Assembly: GCF_003287935.1 (NCBI RefSeq)
Contig: NZ_CP030287.1
Coordinates: forward strand, 2,818,267 to 2,882,266
DNA length: 64,000 nt
Source of the DNA: Streptomyces sp. ICC1
Lineage (GTDB): Bacteria > Actinomycetota > Actinomycetes > Streptomycetales > Streptomycetaceae
Direction of reading: 5' to 3'
In this document: positions 1 through 8,134 of the stretch, in pieces
How positions within the stretch are numbered: the first letter of the stretch is position 1
Layout: each line of letters starts with the position of its first letter
Notes under the pieces: generated by a model
Databases searched by the model: none
What the model was told of the DNA's origin: nothing
The model's input: only the letters and a program-made list of their open reading frames with translations
Made by a program: the position numbers and the translations under genes

Positions 1-939
1 CGCCCCGACCTCGCGGAGGCCGAGCGGCTCAGCGGCATCCGCTGCGCGCACCTGGACTCGCTCGGCTCCCCGTCGGGGCGCGAGGCCGCCACGGACGCGG
101 ACCTCGGCGCCGCGCTCTCCGAGCTGCGCCTGGTCAAGGACGCGTGGGAGGTGGGCCAGCTACAGCTGGCCGTCGACCACACCGTCACCGGCTTCGAGGA
201 CGTCGTACGGGACCTGCCGCGCGCGCTGGCGCACCCGCGCGGGGAGCGGTGGATCGAGGGGGTCTTCAACCGCCGCGCCCGGGCGGAGGGCAACGGCACC
301 GGCTACGACACGATCGCGGCGTCGGGCGCGCACGCGTGCGTCCTGCACTGGATCCGCAACGACGGGCGGCTGCGCGGCGACGAGCTGCTCCTGCTGGACG
401 CGGGCGTGGAGACCGACAGCCTCTACACGGCCGACATCACCCGCACCCTCCCGCTGTCGGGGCGGTTCTCACCGGTCCAGCGCCAGGTGTACGAACTGGT
501 GCTGGCCGCGCAGGACGCGGGCATGGCGGCGCTGCGGCCGGGCGCCAGCTTCCGCGACTTCCACCGGGCCGGGATGCGCGTGATCGCCGAGGGGCTCGCG
601 GAGTGGGGCGTGCTCAAGCACGCGGAGGGCGACCTGCACCGGCGCTACACCCTGTGCAGCAGCGGGCACATGCTGGGCCTGGACGTGCACGACTGCGCGC
701 AGGCGCGGGCGGACGCCTACCTGGACGGGATCCTGGAGGAGGGCCAGGTGCTCACGGTGGAGCCGGGACTCTACCTCCAGCCCGACGACGAGACCCTGCC
801 GCCGGAGCTGCGCGGCATCGGCGTGCGCATCGAGGACGACCTGGTCATCACGGCCGAGGGCGCCCGGCTGATGTCGGGCGCCCTGCCGCGGACGGTGGCG
901 GGTATCGAGGAGTGGATGGGGAACCTGCTGGAGGGCTGA
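1..939 (+). CDS. Xaa-Pro aminopeptidase (M24 family), 5' truncated by window
   Basis: This is the C-terminal part of a metallo-aminopeptidase that removes an N-terminal residue preceding proline. The reading frame is open from base 1, so the start lies outside the window; about 312 residues are visible. The five M24 metal ligands can be placed: Asp in LLLLDAGVE, Asp in YTADITRTLPLSG, His in SSGHMLGLDVHD, Glu in TVEPGLYL and Glu in GVRIEDD. The order and spacing are those of the pita-bread fold of aminopeptidase P, and the ligand set looks intact. It converges on the small secreted protein gene, with 57 bases between the stops. Family assignment is firm; the N-terminal domain cannot be judged. 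Confidence 0.93.
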   Translation, partial: RPDLAEAERLSGIRCAHLDSLGSPSGREAATDADLGAALSELRLVKDAWEVGQLQLAVDHTVTGFEDVVRDLPRALAHPRGERWIEGVFNRRARAEGNGTGYDTIAASGAHACVLHWIRNDGRLRGDELLLLDAGVETDSLYTADITRTLPLSGRFSPVQRQVYELVLAAQDAGMAALRPGASFRDFHRAGMRVIAEGLAEWGVLKHAEGDLHRRYTLCSSGHMLGLDVHDCAQARADAYLDGILEEGQVLTVEPGLYLQPDDETLPPELRGIGVRIEDDLVITAEGARLMSGALPRTVAGIEEWMGNLLEG

Positions 940-996
940 GCCTCCGGGTCGGGAACGGGGCGGGCCCCGGCGCGGTTCACGCGACCGGGCCTCGCG

Positions 997-1413
997 TCAG
1001 TCGTTCCAGTTGTTCCCGTTGCGACCGCCGTCACGCCAGTTGTTGTCGTTGTTCCAGTTGCCGTTGTCGTGGTTGTTCCAGTTGCCGTTGTCGTGGTTCC
1101 AACTGTCGTTGTCGTTCCAGTTGTCGTGGTTCCGGTTGCCGTTGTCGTGGTTCCAGTTGTTGTTGTCCCAGTTGCTGTTCCAGCTGTCGTGGTTCCAACT
1201 GTCGTTGTCCCAGCACCAGCTGGGGCGGTCGTACCCGCGCGAGGAGTCGCAGCAGTTTCGCCACCAGTCGTCCCCGCGCCAGTCGTTCGAACGCCAGTCG
1301 GAACACCGATATGTCTGCGGAAGACTCGAGGCAAAGGCACTGCTGACGGGCATCAGGCCGAGTGTGATCCCGGCGGCCCCCGCCACGGCTGCCGCAACGA
1401 ACCCACGGCGCAT
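997..1413 (-). CDS. Small secreted Asn/Asp/Trp-rich repeat protein
   Basis: About 138 residues. The N-terminus is a clear signal peptide (MRRGFVAAAVAGAAG, a hydrophobic stretch, then an AFA-S cleavage-like site near residue 28). The mature part starts with a Cys-containing segment (four Cys: YRCSDW, RNCCDS, SWCWDN) and then becomes degenerate repeats of the type N-W-N-H/N-D-N/S, dominated by Asn, Asp, Trp and His. Two ATGs are possible, at 1419 and 1413. The GGAGG site lies 9 bases before 1413 but only 3 before 1419, so 1413 is preferred. I do not recognise a family. The composition would suit a cell-wall-associated or metal-binding surface protein, but this is inference. The DNA repeats visible on the plus strand (about 1020-1210) are this coding region. 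Confidence 0.75.
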   Translation of the reverse strand: MRRGFVAAAVAGAAGITLGLMPVSSAFASSLPQTYRCSDWRSNDWRGDDWWRNCCDSSRGYDRPSWCWDNDSWNHDSWNSNWDNNNWNHDNGNRNHDNWNDNDSWNHDNGNWNNHDNGNWNNDNNWRDGGRNGNNWND

Positions 1414-1523
1414 AGTCATACACCTCCGAGAAGAAGGGTGGATTACTCCGCTTATGAGGCATTTCCACCCTCCACCCTCCCCTGCCCACTGTCAAAGGCA
1501 CCCGTTCCCACCTGCGGAAAGAC

Positions 1524-1922
1524 CTACGGAAGCACCGCCAGCCCGTCCAGCTCGACCAGCGCCTCCTCGTCCCACAGCCGGACCACCCCCACGACCGCCA
1601 TCGCCGGGTACTCGCGCCCGGCCAACCGCCGCCAGATCCGGCCGAGTTCCGGCGCGCGGGCCCGGTAGTCCGCCACGTCCACCGCGTAGACGGTGACCCG
1701 CGCCAGATCGGCCGGCGAGCCGCCCGCCCCCGCCAGTGCCGCCAGCAGGTTCGCCAGCGCCCGCTCGAACTGGGCCGCCAGCGTCTCCCCCACCACCTTC
1801 CCCGCACCGTCGAGCGCCGTCTGCCCCGCCAGGAAGACCAGCCGGCCCCCGCTCGCGACCACTGCGTGCGAGAAGCCCGTGGCCGGGGACAGCTCCTCCG
1901 GGTTGATCCGCTCCAGGCTCAC
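1524..1922 (-). CDS. RidA/YjgF-family enamine/imine deaminase
   Basis: 132 residues, the usual RidA length. RidA proteins hydrolyse reactive enamines or imines to ketones plus ammonia. The family signature is seen in FLAGQTALDGAGKVVG near the N-terminus and in the C-terminal PAMAVVGVVRLWDEEALVELDG, which carries the active-site region. The GTG start overlaps the TGA of the upstream acyl-CoA dehydrogenase (GTGA), so the two are translationally coupled. Next to genes for aryl-CoA degradation, it could release ammonia from the enamine made when 2-aminobenzoyl-CoA is dearomatised; that role is inference from context. Confidence 0.88.
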   Translation of the reverse strand: MSLERINPEELSPATGFSHAVVASGGRLVFLAGQTALDGAGKVVGETLAAQFERALANLLAALAGAGGSPADLARVTVYAVDVADYRARAPELGRIWRRLAGREYPAMAVVGVVRLWDEEALVELDGLAVLP

Positions 1923-3079
1923 GCTTCCCGCACCTCCCGGTAGAGCTCCTTGGCGATGATCGTGCGCTGCACCTCGCTGGCCCCCTCGTAGATCCGCGGG
2001 GCCCGCACCTCCCGGTAGAGGTGTTCCAGCAGGTGGCCCCGGCGCAGGGCGACCGCCCCGTGCAGCTGCACCGCGTGGTCGACCACGTACTGCGCCGTCT
2101 CGGTGGCCAGCAGCTTCGCCATGGCCGCCCGGCGCGGCACCTCCGGCGAACCCGCGTCGGCGTCGTAGGCCCCGGCCGCCGCGTAGACCAGGAGCCGGGC
2201 CGCCTCGGTCCGCGTCGCCATCTCGGCCACCCGGTGCGCCACGGCCTGCAGGTCCGCCAGCACCCCGCCGAAGGCCGTACGGGCCGCCGTGTGCGCCACC
2301 GTCGCGTCCAGGGCGGCGCGGGCCATCCCGACGGCGAAGGCGCCGACGCTGGGCCGGAAGAGGTTCAGGGTGTCCATGGCCACCCTGAAGCCGCGCCCCG
2401 GCTCGCCGAGCAGATCCTCCGGGCCGACCGGGACCCCGTCGAAGGACAGCGACCCGATCGGGTGCGGGGACAGCATGTCGACGGCCTCGCCGGTCAGGCC
2501 CGGCCGGTCGGCGGGGACCAGGAAGGCGGTGATCCCCTTGGCCCCCGGGCCCTCGCCGGTGCGCGCGAAGACGGTGTAGAAGTCGGCCTCGGGAGCGTTG
2601 GAGATCCAGCACTTGCTCCCGCTGAGCCGCCAGAGCGGCGCCCCGCCGCGCTCCTCCCGTACGGCTTCGAGTTCCAGCGCCCCCGCGTCCGAGCCGGCCC
2701 CGGGCTCGCTCAGCGCGAAGGCGGCCACCGTCCGTCCGGTGCGCACCCCGGGCAGCCAGCGTTCGCGCTGCCCCGCGCTGCCCGACCTCAGGACCGGGTA
2801 CGCGCCCAGCCCCTGGAGGGCCAGCGCCGTCTCGGCCTCCGTGCAGCCGTAGGCGAGGGATTCGCGCAGCAGGCACAGCTCCAGCGCGCCCGAGGTGAAC
2901 AGCCGCTCCAGCAGGCCCGCCTCGCCCAGCGCCGCGAGCAGCGGCCTGTTGACCCGGCCCGGCTCCCCCTTCTCCGCCAGCAGCCGCAGCCGCTCCGCCG
3001 CCAGTGCGCGCAGCCGCGCGCACCACTCCTCCTGGTCCGCCCCGAGCGCGAATCCTGCGGATCCCGCGAATCCGGTCAT
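1919..3079 (-). CDS. Acyl-CoA dehydrogenase
   Basis: 386 residues, full length for the FAD-dependent acyl-CoA dehydrogenase family, which oxidises acyl-CoA thioesters to 2-enoyl-CoA and passes electrons to electron-transfer flavoprotein. Visible motifs are the FAD/substrate segment FALSEPGAGSDAG (about residues 121-133), KCWISNAPEADF, and the C-terminal RIYEGASEVQRTII with the expected catalytic Glu. It is the first gene of a two-gene minus-strand unit with RidA and is divergent from the aryl-CoA ligase gene. The context points to a ring-opened or alicyclic CoA ester as substrate. The etfBA genes at 19549-21400 could supply its electron acceptor. Confidence 0.93.
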   Translation of the reverse strand: MTGFAGSAGFALGADQEEWCARLRALAAERLRLLAEKGEPGRVNRPLLAALGEAGLLERLFTSGALELCLLRESLAYGCTEAETALALQGLGAYPVLRSGSAGQRERWLPGVRTGRTVAAFALSEPGAGSDAGALELEAVREERGGAPLWRLSGSKCWISNAPEADFYTVFARTGEGPGAKGITAFLVPADRPGLTGEAVDMLSPHPIGSLSFDGVPVGPEDLLGEPGRGFRVAMDTLNLFRPSVGAFAVGMARAALDATVAHTAARTAFGGVLADLQAVAHRVAEMATRTEAARLLVYAAAGAYDADAGSPEVPRRAAMAKLLATETAQYVVDHAVQLHGAVALRRGHLLEHLYREVRAPRIYEGASEVQRTIIAKELYREVREA

Positions 3080-3108
3080 CCGAATGCCCCAGCCTCTATC
3101 GCGTCCTG

Positions 3109-3139
3109 TTGACTGCCGTCACCATGACGATACGCTCGT
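3109..3139 (+). promoter_or_regulatory. Candidate promoter and small inverted repeat before aryl-CoA ligase
   Basis: In the 184-bp divergent gap between the acyl-CoA dehydrogenase and the CoA ligase lies TTGACT (3109-3114), a 16-base spacer and TACGCT (3131-3136), a fair sigma-70-type match reading toward the ligase. The -10 overlaps an ACGA-N5-TCGT inverted repeat (3127-3139) that could be an operator. PaaX, encoded two genes downstream, is the obvious candidate regulator; no binding is shown by sequence alone. Confidence 0.4.
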
Positions 3140-3263
3140 GCTGCGACCGCACGGCAGGCTCCGCACATTCGGTGCCAGGTTCCACAGCAAGGTCCATACG
3201 GAGGGTCCGGCCCCGACCCCGGGGTCCGGACCGTTGCAAGGGGGCGAACCCGCCTTGGAGCTC

Positions 3264-4922
3264 ATGCCTTCCGCCCACCGTGACACCTTTGCCCGCGACC
3301 ATCTGCCGCCCGCCGACGCCTGGCCGCGGCTCCTCTTCGAACTCCCCGAGCTGGCCTATCCCGACCGGCTCAACTGCGGCGTGGAGCTGCTCGACGCCAC
3401 CATCGACCGGTTCGGCCCCGACCGCCCCGCCTTCCGCGGCGGGGACGGCACCGTGTGGTCGTACGGGGAGCTGCGCGCCCGCGTCGACCGGCTCGCGCAC
3501 GTCCTCACCGCCGACCTCGGCGTGGTCCCCGGCAACCGCGTGCTGCTGCGCGGCCCCACCGGCCCCTGGCTCGCCGCCTGCTGGCTGGCGGTGATGAAGG
3601 CGGGCGCGGTGGCCGTCACCGTGCTGGCCCAGCAGCGCGCGCAGGAGCTGGCCACCGTGTGCGCGATGGCCCGGGTGAGCCATGCCCTGTGCCACGCGGA
3701 CGTGGTGGACGACCTGGTCAAGGCGCAGGTACCGGGCCTGCGGATCACCGCGTACGGCGGCGGGGCCCCGGACGACCTGCTGCGGCTGGCCGCGTCCGGG
3801 CGCCACCAGGAGCCCTTCACCGCGGTCGAGACCTCCGCCGACGACGTCGCGCTCATCGCCTTCACCTCGGGCACCACCGGGCGCCCCAAGGGCTGCATGC
3901 ACTTCCACCGCGATCTGCTCGCGGTGGCCGACACCTTCTCCCGCCAGGTGCTGCGCCCCCGCCCCGACGACGTCTTCGCGGGCAGCCCGCCGCTCGGCTT
4001 CACCTTCGGCCTCGGCGGGCTGGTCGTCTTCCCGCTGCGGGCCGGCGCCTCGGCCCTGCTGCTGGCGGACGGGTCCCCGCGCCGGCTGCTGCCCGCGCTC
4101 GCCGAGCACCGGGTGTCCGTGCTGTTCACGGCGCCCACCGCGTACCGGTCGATGCTGGACACGCTGGGCCCGTACGACACGGGCGCCTACGACCTCGGCG
4201 CGCTGCGCCGCTGCGTCTCGGCGGGCGAGAACCTGCCGGCCGCCACCTGGCACGCCTGGTACGAGCGGACGGGCCTGCGGATCATCAACGGGATCGGTGC
4301 GACCGAGCTGCTGCACATCTTCATCTCGGCGGCCGACGAGGACATCCGCCCGGGCACGACGGGCCGGGTGGTCCCGGGCTGGCAGGCCCGGGTGGTGGAC
4401 GAGGCGGGCCGGCCGGTCCCGGACGACGAGCCGGGGCTGCTGGCCGTCCGGGGGCCCGTGGGCTGCCGCTACCTGGCGGACCCGCGGCAGGGCGAGTACG
4501 TGCGGGACGGCTGGAACGTCACGGGAGACACCTACGTCCGCGACGCGGAGGGCTACTTCCGCTACGTGGCCCGTGCCGACGACATGATCATCTCGGCGGG
4601 GTACAACATCGCGGGCCCGGAGGTGGAGGAGGCCCTGCTGCGCCACCCCGACGTACTGGAGGCGGCGGTGGTCGGCCGCCCCGACGAGCGGCGCGGGCAG
4701 GTCGTGGTCGCCTACACCGTCGCCCGGGAGGGCGCCGTCCTGACCGAGGACGCCCTGCGCACCTTCATGCGCGCGGAGCTCGCGCCGCACAAATGCCCGC
4801 GCTCCTTCGTCTTCCTGCCCGCCCTGCCGCGGACCGCCACGGGCAAGCTGCAGCGGTTCCGGCTGCGCGAGGAAGGCCCGTCCACCAGCCCTGACCTGCC
4901 CGGCAGGCCCGACAGGTCCTAG
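3264..4922 (+). CDS. AMP-forming aryl-CoA ligase, probably 2-aminobenzoate/benzoate-CoA ligase type
   Basis: 552 residues. It activates an aromatic acid to its CoA thioester through an acyl-adenylate. Motifs in order: P-loop AFTSGTTGRPKG (about residues 200-211), INGIGATELLHIF (A5), DGWNVTGDTY (A7), DDMIISAGYNIAGPEVE (A8) and the catalytic Lys in PRTATGKLQRF (A10). The ATELLHIF segment and overall length are typical of the benzoate/2-aminobenzoate-CoA ligase branch. The start at 3264 follows GGAG closely; an in-frame TTG at 3255 is also possible. PaaX follows 9 bases downstream. Substrate choice (2-aminobenzoate rather than benzoate or salicylate) is inferred from the monooxygenase/reductase fusion at 10999-13317. 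Confidence 0.88.
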   Translation: MPSAHRDTFARDHLPPADAWPRLLFELPELAYPDRLNCGVELLDATIDRFGPDRPAFRGGDGTVWSYGELRARVDRLAHVLTADLGVVPGNRVLLRGPTGPWLAACWLAVMKAGAVAVTVLAQQRAQELATVCAMARVSHALCHADVVDDLVKAQVPGLRITAYGGGAPDDLLRLAASGRHQEPFTAVETSADDVALIAFTSGTTGRPKGCMHFHRDLLAVADTFSRQVLRPRPDDVFAGSPPLGFTFGLGGLVVFPLRAGASALLLADGSPRRLLPALAEHRVSVLFTAPTAYRSMLDTLGPYDTGAYDLGALRRCVSAGENLPAATWHAWYERTGLRIINGIGATELLHIFISAADEDIRPGTTGRVVPGWQARVVDEAGRPVPDDEPGLLAVRGPVGCRYLADPRQGEYVRDGWNVTGDTYVRDAEGYFRYVARADDMIISAGYNIAGPEVEEALLRHPDVLEAAVVGRPDERRGQVVVAYTVAREGAVLTEDALRTFMRAELAPHKCPRSFVFLPALPRTATGKLQRFRLREEGPSTSPDLPGRPDRS

Positions 4923-4931
4923 AGTGAATCC

Positions 4932-5732
4932 GTGGCCGAGCAACATCCCCCGCGATCCCTGATCGTCACGCTCTACGGAGCCTACGGGCGGGCCTTCCGG
5001 GGCCCGGTCCCGGTGTCCGCGCTGGTGCGCCTGCTGGGCGCGGCCGGCGTGGACGCTCCGTCCGTCCGCTCGTCGGTGTCCCGGCTCAAGCGGCGCGGCT
5101 TCCTGCTGCCCGCGCGGACCGCGGACGGCTCCGCGGCGTACGGGCTCTCCGGGGAGGCCCGCGAACTGCTCGAGGACGGCGACCGGCGGATCTACGGGGC
5201 TCCGCGCCGGTCCGAGGAGTGGCTGCTCGCGGTCTTCTCCGTACCGGAGCAGGAGCGCGCCAAACGGCACCTGCTGCGCTCCCGGCTCGCCCGGCTCGGC
5301 TTCGGCGCGGTCGCGCCGGGCGTGTGGATCGCCCCGGCCCACCTGGAGGGGGAGACCCGGCGCACCCTGGACCGGCTGCACCTGACGGCGTACGTGGAGC
5401 TGTTCCGCGGCGCCCACCTGGGCTTCGCCCCGACCGCCGAGTCGGTGTCCCGCTGGTGGGACCTGGCGGCGCTGGCCAAGCAGCACGAGGAGTTCCTCGA
5501 CCTCCACGAACCCGCCCTGCGCGCCCTGCAGTCGGGCCCGGCCCCGGAGCCGGAGGCCGCCTACCGCGGCTACCTCTTCGCCCTGGACGCCTGGCGCCGC
5601 CTCCCGTACGCCGATCCGGGCCTGCCCCGCGACCTGCTCCCGGCGGACTGGCCGGGCGACCGCTCGGCGGCGGTCTTCGCCGAACTCCACGACCGCCTGA
5701 GGGACATCGGCGCCGGATTCGCGCAGCCGTAG
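4932..5732 (+). CDS. PaaX-family transcriptional regulator
   Basis: 266 residues, GTG start 9 bases after the ligase stop, so in the same operon. PaaX proteins are GntR-like winged-helix repressors released by aryl-CoA esters such as phenylacetyl-CoA. The N-terminal winged helix is seen in VSALVRLLGAAGVDAPSVRS followed by RLKRRGFLL. The central PaaX domain (EEWLLAVFSVPEQERAKRH ... GVWIAPAH) and the C-terminal PaaX_C region (YRGYLFALDAWRRLPYADPG ... LLPADWPG) are complete. The inducer is likely the CoA ester made by the neighbouring ligase. Confidence 0.92.
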   Translation: MAEQHPPRSLIVTLYGAYGRAFRGPVPVSALVRLLGAAGVDAPSVRSSVSRLKRRGFLLPARTADGSAAYGLSGEARELLEDGDRRIYGAPRRSEEWLLAVFSVPEQERAKRHLLRSRLARLGFGAVAPGVWIAPAHLEGETRRTLDRLHLTAYVELFRGAHLGFAPTAESVSRWWDLAALAKQHEEFLDLHEPALRALQSGPAPEPEAAYRGYLFALDAWRRLPYADPGLPRDLLPADWPGDRSAAVFAELHDRLRDIGAGFAQP

Positions 5733-5835
5733 CCGCGGGCGGCGGGGATGCGGGCGGGCAGCCGAGCGGCCGGGCGGCCGGGCGGCGGCGGAAAAACCGG
5801 CTGCACGGCCGGCCGGGCGCGGGTGACCATGACCC

Positions 5836-6681
5836 ATGACGTGGACCTTCTCATCCGACCTGGCGGCCTATCTGGCCGCGGCGCGCCCGGCCATCGCCGC
5901 CGAGCCCGTCGCCAACACCTCGCTGCTGACCGTCATCGACGCCCTGGAGCGGCGGGGCCCTGACGCCTACGGCCCGGACGCCCCCTTCTTCGGCTGGTGG
6001 ACCGGCGAAGACGGGGCCGTCGCCGGCGCCCTGCTGTGCACCCCGCCGTACCCGCTGCTGATCGGGACGCTGCCCGCCGGGGCCGTCCGGGAGCTGGGGG
6101 CCGCGCTCGGCTCCGAGCCGGTGCTGGCCGGCGTCGACGCGCTGAACGCCCGCCGCGACGACGCGCGGGTGCTGGCCGCCGCCTGGGGCAAGCCCACCGA
6201 GGTCGCCGAGGAGAACCGGCTCTACCGGCTGGCCGGACTCCTCGCACCGGACCCCGTACCGGCCGGGCGGGCCCGGCTCGCCGGCCCGGCGGACCTCCCG
6301 CTGCTGCTGGACTGGGTCACCGCCTTCAAGCAGGAGTCCGGCGAGGGCGGCACCGCCTCCGAAGCCGCCCTGCGCGACCGGCTCTCGTACGGCGGGATGC
6401 TGCTCTGGGAGGACGCCGGGGACCCGGTCTCGCTGGCCGGCTTCTTCCGCCCGGTCGGCGCGGTGGCCCGCATCGGCCCGGTCTACACCCCGCCCGAGCG
6501 CCGGGGCCGCGGCTACGCCGCCGGGGTCACCCACGCCGTGAGCGAGGCGGCGTACGCGGCCGGCGCGGTGGAGGTGCTGCTCTTCGCCGACCTGGCCAAC
6601 CCGACCAGCAACGGCGTCTACCGGCGCCTGGGCTACACCCCGATCGAGGACCGGGTGGAGGTCGAGGTGGTCGCGGCCTGA
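5836..6681 (+). CDS. GNAT-family N-acetyltransferase
   Basis: 281 residues. The C-terminal half holds a GNAT fold, with the acetyl-CoA pyrophosphate-binding motif A seen as YTPPERRGRGYAAGVTHAV (about residues 215-233) and motif B as NPTSNGVYRRLGYTPIED. The N-terminal about 130 residues are a second, weaker GNAT-like half, as in the two-lobed proteins of this type in actinomycetes. It begins an unrelated block separating the two halves of the aryl-CoA genes. The acceptor substrate cannot be read from sequence. Confidence 0.85.
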   Translation: MTWTFSSDLAAYLAAARPAIAAEPVANTSLLTVIDALERRGPDAYGPDAPFFGWWTGEDGAVAGALLCTPPYPLLIGTLPAGAVRELGAALGSEPVLAGVDALNARRDDARVLAAAWGKPTEVAEENRLYRLAGLLAPDPVPAGRARLAGPADLPLLLDWVTAFKQESGEGGTASEAALRDRLSYGGMLLWEDAGDPVSLAGFFRPVGAVARIGPVYTPPERRGRGYAAGVTHAVSEAAYAAGAVEVLLFADLANPTSNGVYRRLGYTPIEDRVEVEVVAA

Positions 6682-6718
6682 GCACCCGGCCGGGCCGCGG
6701 CTCGCCGCCTGCTCGGGG

Positions 6719-7174
6719 TCAGCTCACCGCCTGCTTCACGAGTGCGGCGATCCGCGCCTCCACCTCGGCCGTCACCTCCGTCAGGGCGAAGACGGCCGCC
6801 CACATCGGGCCGTCGTCCAGCTGCGCCTGGTCGCTGAAGCCGAGCGTCGCGTAGCGCGCCTTGAACTTCTCCGCGCTCTGGAAGTAGCAGACGACCTTTC
6901 CGTCCAGCGCGTAGGAGGGCATCCCGTACCAGAGCTTCGGCGCGAGGACCGGGGCGGTGGCGGTGACGACGGCGTGGACGCGCTCGGCCATGATCCGGTC
7001 CGCGTCCTGCATCTCGGCGATCTTCGCGAGGACGTCCTGTTCCGCCTCGGCCGCCTTGTCCGCCTTCGAGCTGCGGCGCGCCGCCTTCTTGAGCTCCTGT
7101 GCGTGGTCCTTCATCGCGGCACGCTCCTCGGCCGTGAATCCCTCGTGCGTGCGGTTGTCGGTGGTGCTGCTCAT
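6719..7174 (-). CDS. DUF1801 / YdhG-like protein
   Basis: 151 residues. The C-terminal part matches the DUF1801 fold: APKLWYGMPSYALDGKVVCYF followed by KARYATLGFSDQAQLDDG. The N-terminal about 60 residues are charged and Ala/Lys-rich (KKAARRSSKADKAAEAEQD) and probably helical. Relatives have been called iron chaperones by homology, but no clear activity is established. It lies 55 bases downstream of the PPOX gene on the same strand and probably shares its transcript. Confidence 0.8.
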   Translation of the reverse strand: MSSTTDNRTHEGFTAEERAAMKDHAQELKKAARRSSKADKAAEAEQDVLAKIAEMQDADRIMAERVHAVVTATAPVLAPKLWYGMPSYALDGKVVCYFQSAEKFKARYATLGFSDQAQLDDGPMWAAVFALTEVTAEVEARIAALVKQAVS

Positions 7175-7229
7175 GGCGGGTCTCCCTCGTGAGGCTCTGG
7201 ATGGGTGGATCTCGAACAGGGGCGGGGCG

Positions 7230-7682
7230 TCAGACCAGCCAGCGACCGTCGCGCATCAGCTCACGGCCGGCCAGCTCGTTCTCCTCCCGCCAGGCCCGGA
7301 TGCGGTGGGGAGTGATGCGGAACCAGCGGTACCCGGTGGTCAGCGAGCGGGGGTCGAAGCCGGTGCGTGCGGCGAACCGGTCACCCAGGTGCGGCGGCAG
7401 TGCGTCGATGGCGAGGACCTCGACGTGCCCCTCGATCATGGCGACGTCGCGGGTGTGGCCGAGGGCGAGCCGAGCGGTCCGGGTGGCGGCCAGGTTCCGG
7501 CCGGTGGGGCTTTCCGCCGGGGTGGCCGCCAAGAGCGCCTCGCCGTCCCAGTCGAAGGACAGCGGCACCAGGTGTGGGGCGCCGTCCGGCGAGGCACTGG
7601 CCACCCAGACGTCGATGTCATGGCCGAGCCGGTGCTCGGTCTCGCGACGGCGCTGCTCGCGGGAGCGGGGTGGGGTGCTCAT
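7230..7682 (-). CDS. Pyridoxamine-phosphate-oxidase-fold (PPOX class, F420/FMN) protein
   Basis: 150 residues with a split beta-barrel flavin/F420-binding fold. WVASASPDGAPHLVPLSF near the N-terminus, LAATRTARLALGHTRDVAMI in the middle and the C-terminal RWFRITPHRIRAWREENE match the actinobacterial PPOX-class oxidoreductases. The ATG overlaps the TGA of the VOC gene (ATGA), so the pair is coupled. Its substrate is unknown. Confidence in the fold is high and in F420 versus FMN low. Confidence 0.85.
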   Translation of the reverse strand: MSTPPRSREQRRRETEHRLGHDIDVWVASASPDGAPHLVPLSFDWDGEALLAATPAESPTGRNLAATRTARLALGHTRDVAMIEGHVEVLAIDALPPHLGDRFAARTGFDPRSLTTGYRWFRITPHRIRAWREENELAGRELMRDGRWLV

Positions 7683-8035
7683 CAGTCCTGCAGCAGTCCG
7701 ATGAGGTTTCCGTCGGGGTCGATGGCGGTGGCCACCAGGCGGCCGCCGCCGACGTCGTGCGCGGCCTCCTTGACGGCGGCGCCCGCGGCGGTCAGTTCGG
7801 CGAGCTTCGCCTCGATGTCCGGCACGTGCCAGTAGGCGAGCGACGCGGTCAGGCCCTGCGGCCCGCCGCCCGGGAGGAGGCCGACGTGCTGGCCGGCGGC
7901 CTCGAAGCCGACGTAGTGGGGCCCGTCGGTCTGCGGCGCGACACCGAGCAGCGCGGTGTACACCGCCTTGGCCTGGGCGAGGTCGGAAACGGGGTGCAGC
8001 ACGGTCTTCATCCCCTGGGTGGAAGAGCTGGTCAC
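7682..8035 (-). CDS. VOC-family (glyoxalase/bleomycin resistance fold) protein
   Basis: 117 residues, one full VOC module. The pattern KTVLHPVSDLAQAKAVYTAL, then HYVGFEAAGQHVGLLPGG, then AYWHVPDIEAKLAELTAAGA and the ending ATAIDPDGNLIGLLQD is typical of single-domain VOC proteins with metal-binding His/Glu positions. The GTG at 8035 is chosen because AGGAG sits 5 bases upstream; another GTG at 8041 would abut the ribosome site. It is the first gene of the minus-strand trio VOC-PPOX-DUF1801 and is divergent from the large LuxR-ATPase, which could control it. Confidence 0.85.
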   Translation of the reverse strand: MTSSSTQGMKTVLHPVSDLAQAKAVYTALLGVAPQTDGPHYVGFEAAGQHVGLLPGGGPQGLTASLAYWHVPDIEAKLAELTAAGAAVKEAAHDVGGGRLVATAIDPDGNLIGLLQD

Positions 8036-8134
8036 GGTCACTCCTGTCGTCGCGGAACCGATCGCCCCGGTGTGGTCCGCCGGGCTCGTTCCTCGTGACC
8101 GAAGCTTCCCCCGTCCGGGGTACGGGGCGCCTCC

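Noticed and set aside
1020..1210. Short repeated GTTGTCGTGGTTCC-type DNA as a minisatellite or CRISPR
   Set aside because: The pattern is the codon-level result of the Asn/Asp/Trp-rich protein on the minus strand, which has a signal peptide and a ribosome site.
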